Below, piece after piece: positions 1-12,000 of a stretch of DNA of 64,000 bases. The stretch lies in the NCBI RefSeq assembly GCF_014873495.1, contig NZ_JADBGF010000001.1:8990001-9054000 (forward strand). Reading direction: 5' to 3'. A program made the position numbers and the translations under genes. This DNA comes from Streptomyces stelliscabiei. Lineage in GTDB: Bacteria; Actinomycetota; Actinomycetes; Streptomycetales; Streptomycetaceae. The stretch's first letter is position 1; every line of letters starts with the position of its first letter. Under the pieces are notes generated by a model. That model did no database searches and was not told the DNA's origin. It saw nothing but the letters and a program-made list of their open reading frames with translations.

Positions 1-3000
1 TCAGGCGGGCGACCGCGGACCTCGGGCAGGCGCGTCAGCGGCTGCGCGAGGAGGAGGACGCCAGGCACGAGCCCATCGCGATCGTCTCGATGAGCTGCCG
101 CTACCCCGGTGGCGCCGACGACCCCGAGCAGCTCTGGGACCTGGTGTCCTCCGGCACCGACGCCATCTCCGAGTGGCCGGCCGACCGGGGCTGGGACACG
201 GCCGCCCTCTACGACCCGGACCCCGACCGGCCGGGCACCTCCTACACCCGGCACGGCGGATTCCTGCACCGGGCGGGGGAGTTCGACGCCGCGTTCTTCG
301 GCATGTCACCGCGCGAGGCCCTCGCCACCGACCCGCAGCAGCGGCTCCTCCTGGAGACCTCCTGGGAGACGCTGGAACGCGCGGGCCTCGACCCGGCGGC
401 CCTGAAGGGCTCCGCGACCGGCGTCTTCGTCGGCGCCATGACCAACGACTACGGCGACGGCTCCCGAGACCGGTCCGACGTCCAGGGCCTGCTCCACACC
501 GGCACCGCCGGCAGCGTGATCTCCGGCCGGATCTCCTACACCCTGGGCCTGGAGGGCCCGGCGGTGACCGTCGACACCGCCTGCTCGTCCTCGCTGGTCG
601 CCCTGCATCTCGCGATACGCGCGCTGCGCTCCGGCGAGTGCTCCCTCGCCCTCGCGTGCGGTGTCACCGTCATGCCGCACCCCGACCCGTTCGTCGCGTT
701 CAGCCGGCAGCGCGCCCTGGCACCCGACGGCCGCTGCAAGGCCTTCGCGGCCGACGCCGACGGCACCTCGTGGTCCGAGGGCGCGGGTGTGCTGCTGCTG
801 GAGCGGTTGTCGGACGCGCGGCGGCACGGTCGGCGGGTGCTGGCGGTGGTGCGGGGCAGCGCGGTGAACCAGGACGGGGCCAGCAATGGTCTGACGGCGC
901 CGAACGGTCCCTCGCAGCAGCGGGTGATCCGGGCGGCGCTGGCGGACGCCCGGCTGTTGCCCGGTGATGTGGACGCGGTGGAGGCGCACGGCACGGGGAC
1001 CCGGCTCGGGGACCCGATCGAGGCGCAGGCGCTGCTCGCGACGTACGGCCAGGACCGTGAAGAGCCGCTGTGGCTGGGGTCGTTGAAGTCGAACATCGGG
1101 CACTCCTCGGCGGCCGCCGGGGTGGGTGGCGTGATCAAGATGGTGCAGGCGATGCGCCACGGGGTGCTGCCCCGGACCCTGCACGTGGACGCGCCCTCCC
1201 CGCAGGTCGACTGGTCCTCCGGCGCGGTCCGGCTGCTGACCGAGGAGCGTTCCTGGCCCACCGGCCCCGAGCGCCCCCGCCGCGCCGCCGTGTCCGGATT
1301 CGGCGTGAGCGGCACCAACGCCCACGTGATCCTGGAGGAGGCACCCCCGGCGGAGGACTCCGCCCCCGCCGGGACCACCGAGCCCGACGACACCGCCCGG
1401 GCCACGGAGTCCGGTGACCCGACGCCGCTGCCGCTGGTGCCCTGGGTGCTCTCCGCCCGCAGCGAGGAGGCGCTGACCGAGCGGGCACGGCAGCTGCTCC
1501 CCCTCGTCGACCTGCTCGACGCGGACCCCGGCCTCCGTGCCGGCGCCGTCGCACGGGCCCTCGCCACCGGCCGGTCGGCGTTCGAGCACCGCGCCGTGGT
1601 GGTCGCGGGCGACCCGGACGGCTTCCGTGCGGGACTCACCGGCCTGGTGACCGGCGCCGAGGCCGCGGGGGTCGTCCGTGGTGTCGCGGGACCCGCGGGC
1701 CGTACCGTCTTCGTCTTCCCCGGCCAGGGCTCCCAGTGGACCGGCATGGCACTCGGCCTGCTCGACTCCTCACCGGTCTTCGCCGCCCGCATGGCCGCCT
1801 GCGAACGCGCCCTCGCCCCGCACGTGGACTGGTCGCTCGCCGCCGTCCTGCGCGGCGACGCGGGCACCCCGCCGCTGGACCGCGTCGACGTGGTCCAGCC
1901 CGCGCTGTGGGCGGTGATGGTCTCCCTGGCCGCGCTGTGGCGCTCGGCCGGTGTGGAACCGGACGCCGTGCTCGGCCACTCGCAGGGCGAGATCGCCGCC
2001 GCGGTGGTGGCCGGAGCCCTGTCCCTGGAGGACGGCGCCAAGGTCGTCGCCCTGCGCAGCCAGGCGCTGACCGTTCTCGCCGGCCGGGGCGGCATGGCCT
2101 CGGTCCCGCTGCCGCCGGAGGAGCTGGCCGACCGCCTCCGGCAGTGGGACGGCAGGCTCTTCGTGGCCGCCGCCAACGGCCCGGCCGCCACGGTGCTGTC
2201 GGGCGACACCGAGGCGATCGACGGCGTGGTGGCCGCCCTCCAGGCCGAGGACGTACGGGCCCGGCGCATCCCCGTCGACTACGCCTCCCACTCCGCGCAC
2301 GTCGAGGAGATCCGCGAACGGCTCCTGGAGTGCCTCGCGGACATCGAGCCGACGACCGGCCGGGTGCCGTTCTTCTCCACCGTGGACCTGCGCTGGCAGG
2401 ACCCCGGCGCGCTGGACGCCGAGTACTGGTACCGCAACCTGCGGCAGACCGTGCGGTTCGAGGAGGCCACCCGCACCCTGCTCGCCCAGGGCTTCCGCTT
2501 CTTCGTCGAGTCCAGCGCCCACCCGGTGCTCACCGTGGGCATCAGCCAGACCGCCGAGGCCGAGGAGTCCGACGCCGTCGCCGTCGGCACCCTCCGCCGC
2601 GACCAGGGCGGCCTGGACCGGTTCCTGCTCTCCCTCGCCGAGGCCCACACCGGCGGACTCGCGCCGGACTGGGACACCCTGCTCGCCGGGCACCCGGGCG
2701 ACACCGTCGACCTGCCCACGTACCCCTTCCAGCGGCGCAGGTACTGGCTGGAACGGCCCCAGGCCGGCGCCGAGAACACCGTCGGCGCCACCGACCCGGC
2801 GGACGCCGCCTTCTGGGAGAGCGTCGGCGGAGAGGATCTCCCGGCGCTCACCACGACGCTCGGCGTCCGCCCCGAGGATCCGCTGACCGTCGTCCTGCCC
2901 GCCCTGGCCGACTGGCGCAGGCGGCGCGACGAACGCGCGACCGTGGACTCCTGGCGCTACCGGATCGACTGGCGGCCCCTCGCCGCCGCCCCGGCCGGCC

Positions 3001-6000
3001 GCACCGCCGCCGCCCCGACCGGTACCTGGCTGGTGGCGGTCACCGACGGCACGGAGGGCGACCCGGCGCGGGAAGCCGTGGTCCGGGCGCTGCGCGAGGC
3101 CGGCGCCGTCCCCGTGCCCGTCGTCCTGACCGAGGCCCACGCCGACCGGGCCACGCTGACCGCGCACCTGTCCGAGGCGAGCACCGGCCCCGTCCACGGC
3201 GTCCTCTCCCTCGTCGCCCTCGACGAGCGCCCCCACCCGAGCCACCCGCACCTTCCCCTCGGCCTCGCGCTCACCCTGACCCTCGTGCAGGCCCTGGGCG
3301 ACGCCGGCGTCACCGCCCCGCTCTGGTGCGCCACCCGGGGGGCGGTCACGACGGGCCGCGACGACGCGGTGACCAGTCCCGGACAGCACATGGTCTGGGG
3401 CCTCGGCCGGTGTGCCGCGCTGGAGCACCCGCAGCGCTGGGGTGGTCTGGTCGACCTGCCCGACACGCTCGACGAGCGGGCCGCCGCCCGGCTGTGCGGC
3501 ATCCTGGCCGGCCGGGACGACGAGGACCAGGTCGCCGTACGCCACTCCGGCGCGTACGGCCGGCGGCTGGTCCGCGCCCGGCCCGCCGGCCCCGCCCGCG
3601 CGGACGCCTGGCAGCCACGCGGCACGGTCCTGGTCACCGGCGGCACCGGCGGCGTGGGCGCGCACCTCGCGCGCCGACTGGCCGAGGGCGGTGCCGAGCA
3701 CCTCGTCCTGGTCGGCCGCCGGGGTGCCGACACCCCCGGCGCGGCCGACCTGACCGCCGAGCTGACCGCGCTCGGCACCCGGGTCACCGTCGCCGCCTGC
3801 GACGTCGCCGACCGCGACCGGCTCGCCGAACTGGTGGCCGGGATCGAACAGGACGGCTCCCGGATCAGGACCGTCATCCACGCCGCCGGCACGGGCCTGC
3901 TCGTGCCGCTGTCCGACACCGACCCCGACGAGTTCGCCGACATCCTCTACGCCAAGGTCGCCGGCGCGGAGAACCTCGACGCCGTCTTCGACCGGGACGA
4001 CCTGGACTCCTTCGTCCTGTTCTCCTCCATCTCCGGCGTCTGGGGCAGCGGCGACCATGGCGCGTACGCCTCCGCCAACGCCCACCTCGACGCGCTCGCG
4101 GACCGGCGCCGGGCCCGGGGCCGCACGGCCACCTCCGTGGTGTGGGGCATCTGGGACCCCGAGGGCGGCGCGGGCATGGCCGCCAACCTCGTCGAGGAGC
4201 AGCTGCGCGGCCGGGGCATCCCCTTCATGGCCCCCCAGGTCGCGCTGACCGGGCTCCAGCAGGTCCTGACCGACGACGAGACCGTCGTCCTCGTCACCGC
4301 CGTCGACTGGGACCGCTTCGCGCCCGTGTTCACCTCGGCCCGGCCCAGCCCGCTCATCGGTGACCTGCCCGAGGTCCGCCGCGCGCTCGCCGAGGAGACC
4401 GCGCCCGGCCAGGACGGCGACGGCACCGCCTCCTCGCTGCGCGACCGCATCGCGGACCTGCCCCCCGCCGACCGCGACCGCCTGCTCACCGACCTCGTAC
4501 GCGCTCACGCGGCCGCCGTGCTCGGCCACGGCTCCGCCGACGCCATCGCTCCCGAACGCGCGTTCCGTGAACTGGGCTTCGACTCGCTGACCGCCGTGGA
4601 GATGCGCAACCGGCTCAACGCCGCCACCGGTCTGCGGCTCCCGCTCACCGTCCTCTTCGACTACGCCTCGGCCGACGCGCTCGCCCGACATCTGCGCGGG
4701 GAACTCCTCGGCCCCGACACCGCAGCCCCGACCGGGCCGGCCGTCCCCGCCCATGTGCCCGCCGACGCCGACGACCCGATCGCCATCGTCGGCATGAGCT
4801 GCCGCTACCCCGGCGACGTCCGCACCCCGCAGGACCTCTGGCGGCTCGTCGCCGAGGGCCGGGACGTCATCTCCGCACTGCCCGCCGACCGCGGCTGGGA
4901 CCTGGACGGCCTCTACGACACCGACCCCGACCGGCCCGGCACGACCTACAGCTCCGAAGGCGGATTCCTCTACGACGCCGGGCAGTTCGACCCCGCCTTC
5001 TTCGGGATCTCGCCGCGCGAGGCGCTGGCCATGGACCCGCAGCAGCGGCTGCTCCTGGAGACCTCCTGGGAGGCCCTGGAGCGGGCCGGCATCGACCCCG
5101 CCTCCCTGCGCGGCGGCCAGGTCGGCGTGTTCGCCGGCGCCGCCTATCAGGGCTACGGAGGACTGAGCGACGTACCCGAGGAGGTCGAGGGACACCTGAT
5201 CGCCGGTATCTCCACCAGCATCCTGTCCGGCCGCATCGCCTACACGCTCGGCCTCGAAGGACCGGCGGTCACCGTCGACACGGCCTGCTCCTCCTCGCTG
5301 GTCGCCGTGCACCTGGCGGCCCAGGCCCTGCGCTCCGGCGAGTGCTCCCTGGCGCTCGCGGGCGGCGTGACCGTCATGGGCACCCCGCTGTCCTTCACCG
5401 GCTTCAGCAGGCAGCGGGGTCTCGCCGCGGACGGCCGCTGCAAGTCCTTCGGCGCCGACGCCGACGGCTTCGGCATGGCCGAAGGCGTCGGACTGCTGCT
5501 CCTGGAGCGGCTGTCGGACGCCCGCCGCAACGGCCACCGCGTGCTCGCCCTCGTACGCGGCTCGGCGGTCAACCAGGACGGGGCCAGCAACGGGCTGACC
5601 GCCCCCAGCGGCCTGGCGCAGCAGCGGGTCATCCGCAGCGCGCTGGCCGGCGCGGGAGTGGCCCCGGCCGAGGTCGACGTCGTGGAGGCGCACGGGACGG
5701 GCACCCGGCTCGGTGACCCGATCGAGGCACAGGCGCTGCTCGCGACGTACGGCCAGGACCGCCCCGCGGACCGGCCGCTGCTGCTCGGCTCGCTGAAGTC
5801 CAACATCGGGCACAGCCAGGCCGCCGCGGGCGTCGCCGGGATCATCAAGATGGTCGAGGCGATGCGCCACGAAGTGCTGCCCCGCACCCTGCACGCCGAG
5901 GAGCCGACCCCCAACGTCGACTGGTCCGTGGGCGCCGTGGAACTCCTGACGGAGCCCCGGCCGTGGACCCGCAACGGCCACCCGCGCCGCGCCGGCGTCT

Positions 6001-9000
6001 CCTCCTTCGGTCTCAGCGGTACCAACGCCCACGTGATCATCGAGGAGCCGTACGGCGAGGAGCCCGGGGAGGCGCCCGAGGGCAACACCCCCGCGACCGC
6101 CGTGCCGTGGCTGCTCTCCGGCCGGACCCCGGAGGCGCTGCGCGAGCAGGCCGCGCGGCTGCACGCCCATCTGACGGACCGTCCGGAGCTGCGGCCCCAC
6201 GACGTCGGCCTCACCCTGGCCACCGCCCGGTCCGCCTTCGAACACCGTGCCGTCGTGGTCGGCGCCGACCACGCCACCCTGCTCACCGGCCTGGCCGCAC
6301 TCGCCGCAGGACAGGACGACCCCGCCGTGGTCCACGGGACCGTGGCCACCCCGGGCCGTACCGTCTTCGTCTTCCCCGGTCAGGGTTCGCAGTGGGCGGG
6401 GATGGCGGTGGGGCTGCTGGACTCGGCCCCGGTCTTCGCGGAGCGGGTGGCGCAGTGCGAGCGTGCGCTGTCGCCGTACGTGGACTGGTCGTTGACCGAT
6501 GTGCTGCGCGGCGAGCCCGACAGCCCGCCGCTCGACCGGGTCGACGTGGTCCAGCCGGTGCTGTTCTCGGTGATGGTGTCGCTGGCCGCGCTCTGGCGGT
6601 CCTGCGGCGTCGAGCCGTCGGCGGTGATCGGGCACAGCCAGGGGGAGATCGCCGCCGCCGTGGTGGCGGGGGCGTTGTCCCTGGAGGACGGCGCCAGGAT
6701 CGTCGCCCTGCGCAGCCGGATCCTGACCGCACTCGTCGACCGGGGCGCGATGCTCTTCGTCGCCCTCCCCGACGACCAGGTGCGCGAGCGGATGGCACCC
6801 TGGGACGGTCGGCTGTCCGTCGCCGCCGTGAACGGGCCCGCCGCCGTGACCGTCTCCGGCGACCCGGAGGCCCTGGAGGAGTTCGGCGACCGGCTGTCCG
6901 AGGACGGCGTCATGCGGTGGATGATCCCGGGCGTCACCTTCGCCGGGCACTCGCCCCAGGTGGACGGGTTGCGCCGGGAACTGCTGGACGCGCTCGCCGG
7001 GGTGACACCCCGCCGGACCGACGTCGCCTTCTACTCCACCGTCACCGGGGGCGCCCTCGACACCACCGCCCTGGACACCGAGTACTGGTACCGCAACCTC
7101 CGCGAGCCCGTGGAGTTCCACCGCGCGGTCGCCGCGCTCATCGACGCCGGCCACGACACCTTCGTCGAGGTCAGCCCGCACCCGGTGCTGGCGGTGTGGC
7201 TGGAGAGGAGCCTGGAGGCGGCGGACGTCGCCGGGCTCGTCACGGGCACGCTGCACACCGATGACGGCGGCCCCGGCCGGTTCCTGACCGCGCTCGCCGG
7301 ACCGCACGTCCACGGTGTCCCGGTGGACTGGCGGGCCGTGTTCGCGGGCACCGACGCCCGCCCCGTCGAACTGCCCACCTACGCCTTCCAGCGCCGGCGG
7401 TACTGGCTGGAGCCGACGGCGGCGCCCGCTGCCGGGGAAGGCGGTGCCCAGCCCGCCGACACGGCCTTCTGGGACGCCGTCGAACGGCACGACCTGCCCG
7501 CCGTCGCCGCCGCGCTGAACCTGCCGGACGAGGACGCGACGGCCCGTGCGTCCCTCGACGGGGTGCTCCCCGCACTCGCCGACTGGCAGCGCGGCCGCCG
7601 CGGCCGCACCACCATCGACGGCTGGCGCTACCAGGTCACCTTCAAGCCCCTGCACCTCACCCCCGGCACCCCCGCCCTCACCGGCACCTGGTGGGTCGTC
7701 GTACCGGCCGGTGCCGCCGCCCACCCCGTGGTGGCGGGCGCGCTGCGCGCCCTCGAACGGCACGGCGCCGCCGCCGTACCCGTCGAGATCGCCGCCGCCG
7801 GCACCGACCGGGCCGGCCTGGCCGCCCGGCTGGGCGCCGGGGCGGCCCCGGACGGCGGCGTGCTCTCGCTGCTCGCCCTCGCCGAGCAGCCGTACGCCGA
7901 GGGGACCGCCCTGCCGACCGGGCTCGTCCTCACCACCCTCCTCCTCCAGGCGCTCGGCGACGCCGGGATCAACGCCCCCCTGTGGTCCGCGACCTGCGGC
8001 GCGGTGTCCGTCGGACGCTCCGACGCCCTCACCGCACCCGCCCAGGCGACCCTGTGGGGACTCGGCGCCGTGGCCGGCGTGGAGTACCCGGAGCGCTGGG
8101 CCGGAATGCTCGACCTGCCCTCCGACCTGGACGAACGCGCCGGCGGCAGGCTGGCCGCCGTCCTGGCGGGCCTCGACGGCGAAGACCAGATCGCGATCCG
8201 GCCCTCCGGCGTCTACGGCCGCAGGCTCGTCCGGGCCCGGCCGGCCGAGGAGACGACGGCAGACGTCTTCGAGCCCGACGGCACGGTACTGATCACCGGC
8301 GGCACCGGCGCCCTCGGCGCCCATGTCGCCCGCCGGCTCGCCCGCTCCGGTGCCCGGCACCTGCTGCTCACCGGCCGCCGCGGCCCCGACACACCCGGTG
8401 CGGCGGAACTGGTCGCCGAACTCGCCGGCCTCGGCGCCGAGACGACGGTCGCCGCCTGCGACGCCGCCGACCGGGACGCGCTCGCCGCCCTGCTCGCGGA
8501 CATCCCCGAGGACCGCCCCCTGCGCACCGTCGTGCACGCCGCCGGTCTGCTGGACGACGGCGTCCTCGACACCCTCACCCCCGAGCGGGCCGCCGGGGTC
8601 CTGCGCCCCAAGATGGACGCCGCCCTCAACCTGGACGCCCTCACCCGCGACCTGGACCTGACCGCGTTCGTCCTGTTCTCCTCACTCGCCGGCACCCTCG
8701 GCGGCACCGGACAGGGCAGCTACGCCGCGGCCAACGCGTTCCTGGACGCCCTCGCCGAGCAGCGGCGCTCGCTCGGCCTGCCGGCCACCTCCGTGGCCTG
8801 GGGCCTGTGGGCGGGTGACAGCGCCGCCGACGCGGCCCGGGAACGGCTGGTGCGCAACGGACTGCCGCCGATGGACCCGGAGCTGGCGGTCACCGCCCTG
8901 GAACAGGCCATGGGCCGGTCCGAGCCCAGGCTGGTGCTCTGCGACTTCGCCTGGGACCGCTTCGCGCCGGCCTACACCGCCCTGCGGCCCAGCGCCGCCC

Positions 9001-12000
9001 TGCGTGAACTGCCCGACGTCCGCGACGTCCTGGCCGCCGGCGGTGCCGACCGGCAGGACACGGGGGCGGACTCCCTCGCCACCCGCCTCGCGGCCCTGTC
9101 CGCACAGGAGCGGCAGGAGGAACTGACCCGCCTGGTCGCCACCGAGGTCGCCGCCGTCCTCGGCCACCCCGACCCCGCCGGCATCGACCCCGACCGGGTC
9201 TTCAAGGACCTCGGCTTCGACTCGCTCACCGCGGTCGACCTGCGCAACCGGCTCTCCGAGGCCACCGGACTGCGCCTGTCGGTCACCCTGGTCTTCGACC
9301 ACCCCACCGTCACCGCCCTGGTGGACCACGTACGGTCCGAACTCGGCGGTACGGCGCCGGTACAGGCCTCCGTACCCGCGCCGGCGTCCTCACCCGTACA
9401 GACCGCGGTGGCCGACGACGACGCCATCGCCGTCGTCGCGATGAGCTGCCGCTACCCCGGCGGCGTCACCACCCCGGAGGACCTGTGGCGGCTGGTGACG
9501 TCGGGCTCCGACGCCATCACCGAGTTCCCCACCGGCCGTGGCTGGGACCTCGACGAGCTGTACGACCCCGACCCGGAGAAGCTCGGCCGGACGTACGCCC
9601 GCCACGGCGGCTTCCTGCACGACGCGGACCACTTCGACCCGGCGTTCTTCGGGATCTCCCCGCGTGAGGCGCTGGCGATCGACCCGCAGCAGCGCCTGCT
9701 CCTGGAGATCTCCTGGGAGGCGTTCGAACGGGCCGGTATCGACCCGGTGTCGCTGAAGGGCAGCCGGGCCGGGGTCTTCGTGGGCTCCAGCTACCGCGAC
9801 TACGGCTCCCGCGTCCAGCAGCCCACCGAGGAGACCGAGGGCTACCTCGGCATCGGCAGCGCGGGCAGCGTCGCATCCGGCCGGATCGCCTACACCCTCG
9901 GCCTCGAAGGACCGGCGGTCACCGTCGACACGGCCTGCTCGTCCTCGCTGGTCGCCGTGCACCTCGCGGCCCAGGCGCTGCGCGGCGGCGAGTGCTCGCT
10001 CGCCCTCGCGGGCGGTGTCACGGTGATGTCCACCCCCGACGCGTTCATCGAGTTCAGCCGGCAGCGCGGGCTCGCCGCCGACGGCCGCTGCAAGCCCTTC
10101 GCCGCCGCGGCCGACGGCACCGCCTGGGCCGAGGGCGCCGGCATGGTCGTCCTGGAACGGCTCTCCGACGCCCGGCGCAACGGCCACCCGGTGCTCGCCC
10201 TGGTGCGGGGCTCGGCGGTCAACCAGGACGGCGCCAGCAACGGTCTCACCGCCCCCAACGGCCCCTCCCAGCAACGCGTCATCCGCCAGGCCCTCGCCTC
10301 CGCCGGGCTCGACAGCGCGGATGTCGACGCGGTGGAGGCGCACGGGACGGGCACCCGGCTCGGTGACCCGATCGAGGCACAGGCGCTGCTCGCGACGTAC
10401 GGCCAGGACCGCCCCGCGGACCGGCCGCTGCTGCTCGGCTCGCTGAAGTCCAACATCGGGCACGCCCAGGCCGCCGCCGGCATCGCGGGCCTGCAGAAGA
10501 TGGTGTTGGCCATGCGGCACGGAGTCCTGCCGCGCACCCTCCACGTCGACGCGCCGACCCCGTTCGTCGACTGGTCGGCGGGCGCCGTGTCACTGCTCAC
10601 CGAGGACACCCCCTGGCCCGACCACGGGCGACCGCGCCGGGCCGCGATCTCGTCCTTCGGCGTCAGCGGCACCAACGCGCACACGATCCTGGAGCACGTC
10701 CCGGACGCGCACATGCCCGACGGCCTGACGGCTCCGGTGGGCGCCGACCAGCGGCCCGACGGGGAGGCGGCCGGGACCGGGGGCGGCGGCGCCGTGGTGC
10801 CGTGGCTGCTGTCGGCGCGCAGCCGGGTCGCCCTGCGGGCCCAGGCCCAGCGGCTGCTGGAGCACGCCGACGCCCGTCCCGCCCTGCGTCCGGCCGACAT
10901 CGCGTGCACGCTGGCCACGGGCCGCAGCGCCTTCGAGCACCGGGGCGCCGTCGTGGGCGACAGCCGCGAGGCGCTGATCGGCGGCCTCAAGGCGCTCGCC
11001 ACCGCCGGCAGCGCGCCCGGCGTCACCCAGGGCACGGCCGTGGCGGGCAGGACCGCGTTCCTCTTCGCCGGGCAGGGCAGCCAGCGCGCCGGAGCGGGCG
11101 CCGAACTGTACGCCCGCCACCCGGTCTTCGCGGACGCCTTCGACGCGATCTGCGCCGAACTGGACCCGCTGCTCGACCGGCCGCTGCGCGAGGTCGCCTT
11201 CGCCCCCGCCGGGTCGCCCGAGGCGGCCCTGCTGGACCGCACGGAGTACACACAGCCGGCGCTCTTCGCGATCGAGGTCGCCCTCTTCCGCCTGGTCGAG
11301 CACTGGGGCGTGGTGCCGGACCTGCTGTTCGGGCACTCCATCGGCGAGCTGGCGGCCGCGCATGTGGCCGGGGTGCTGTCGGCGCCCGACGCCGCCGCGC
11401 TGGTCGCGGCCCGCGGCCGGCTGATGCAGGCCCTGCCCGAGGGCGGCGCCATGGTCGCGCTGACCGCCTCCGAGGAGGAGGCCGCCGGGCTGCTCGCCTC
11501 CCACGAGGGCCGCGTCGCGGTGGCCGCCGTCAACGGCCCGGCCTCCGTCGTCGTCTCCGGCGACGAGGACGCCGTCCTGGACGTCGCCGAACGGTGGCGC
11601 GAACGCGGCGGCAAGGCCCGGCGGCTCACCGTCAGCCACGCGTTCCACTCGCCGCACATGGACGGCATGCTCGACGAGTTCCGGCGGGTCGCCGAACGCC
11701 TGGACCTCCGGGCGCCGCGCATTCCCCTGGTCTCCGACGTCACCGGTGAACTGGCCACCCCCGAGCAGCTGACGTCGCCCGAGTACTGGGTGCGGCACGT
11801 CCGTGAGGCGGTCCGCTTCCACGACGGCATGCTGCGGCTCGCCGCCGAGGGCGCCGTCACCTACCTCGAACTCGGCCCCGACGGCTCGCTGACCGCCCTG
11901 GGACGCGACTGCCTCACCGAGGACCCGGCGGACCCCGCCGACCCGTCGGCCGCGGGCGCCCTGGTACCGCTGCTGCGCAAGGACCGGCCGGAGTCCCGTG

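Noticed and set aside
3620..4200. Inactive KR in module a because LDD is missing
   Set aside because: Ser, Tyr and the nucleotide loop are intact, and the Trp/His pattern marks it as an A-type KR, which normally lacks LDD. The same holds for modules f and g.
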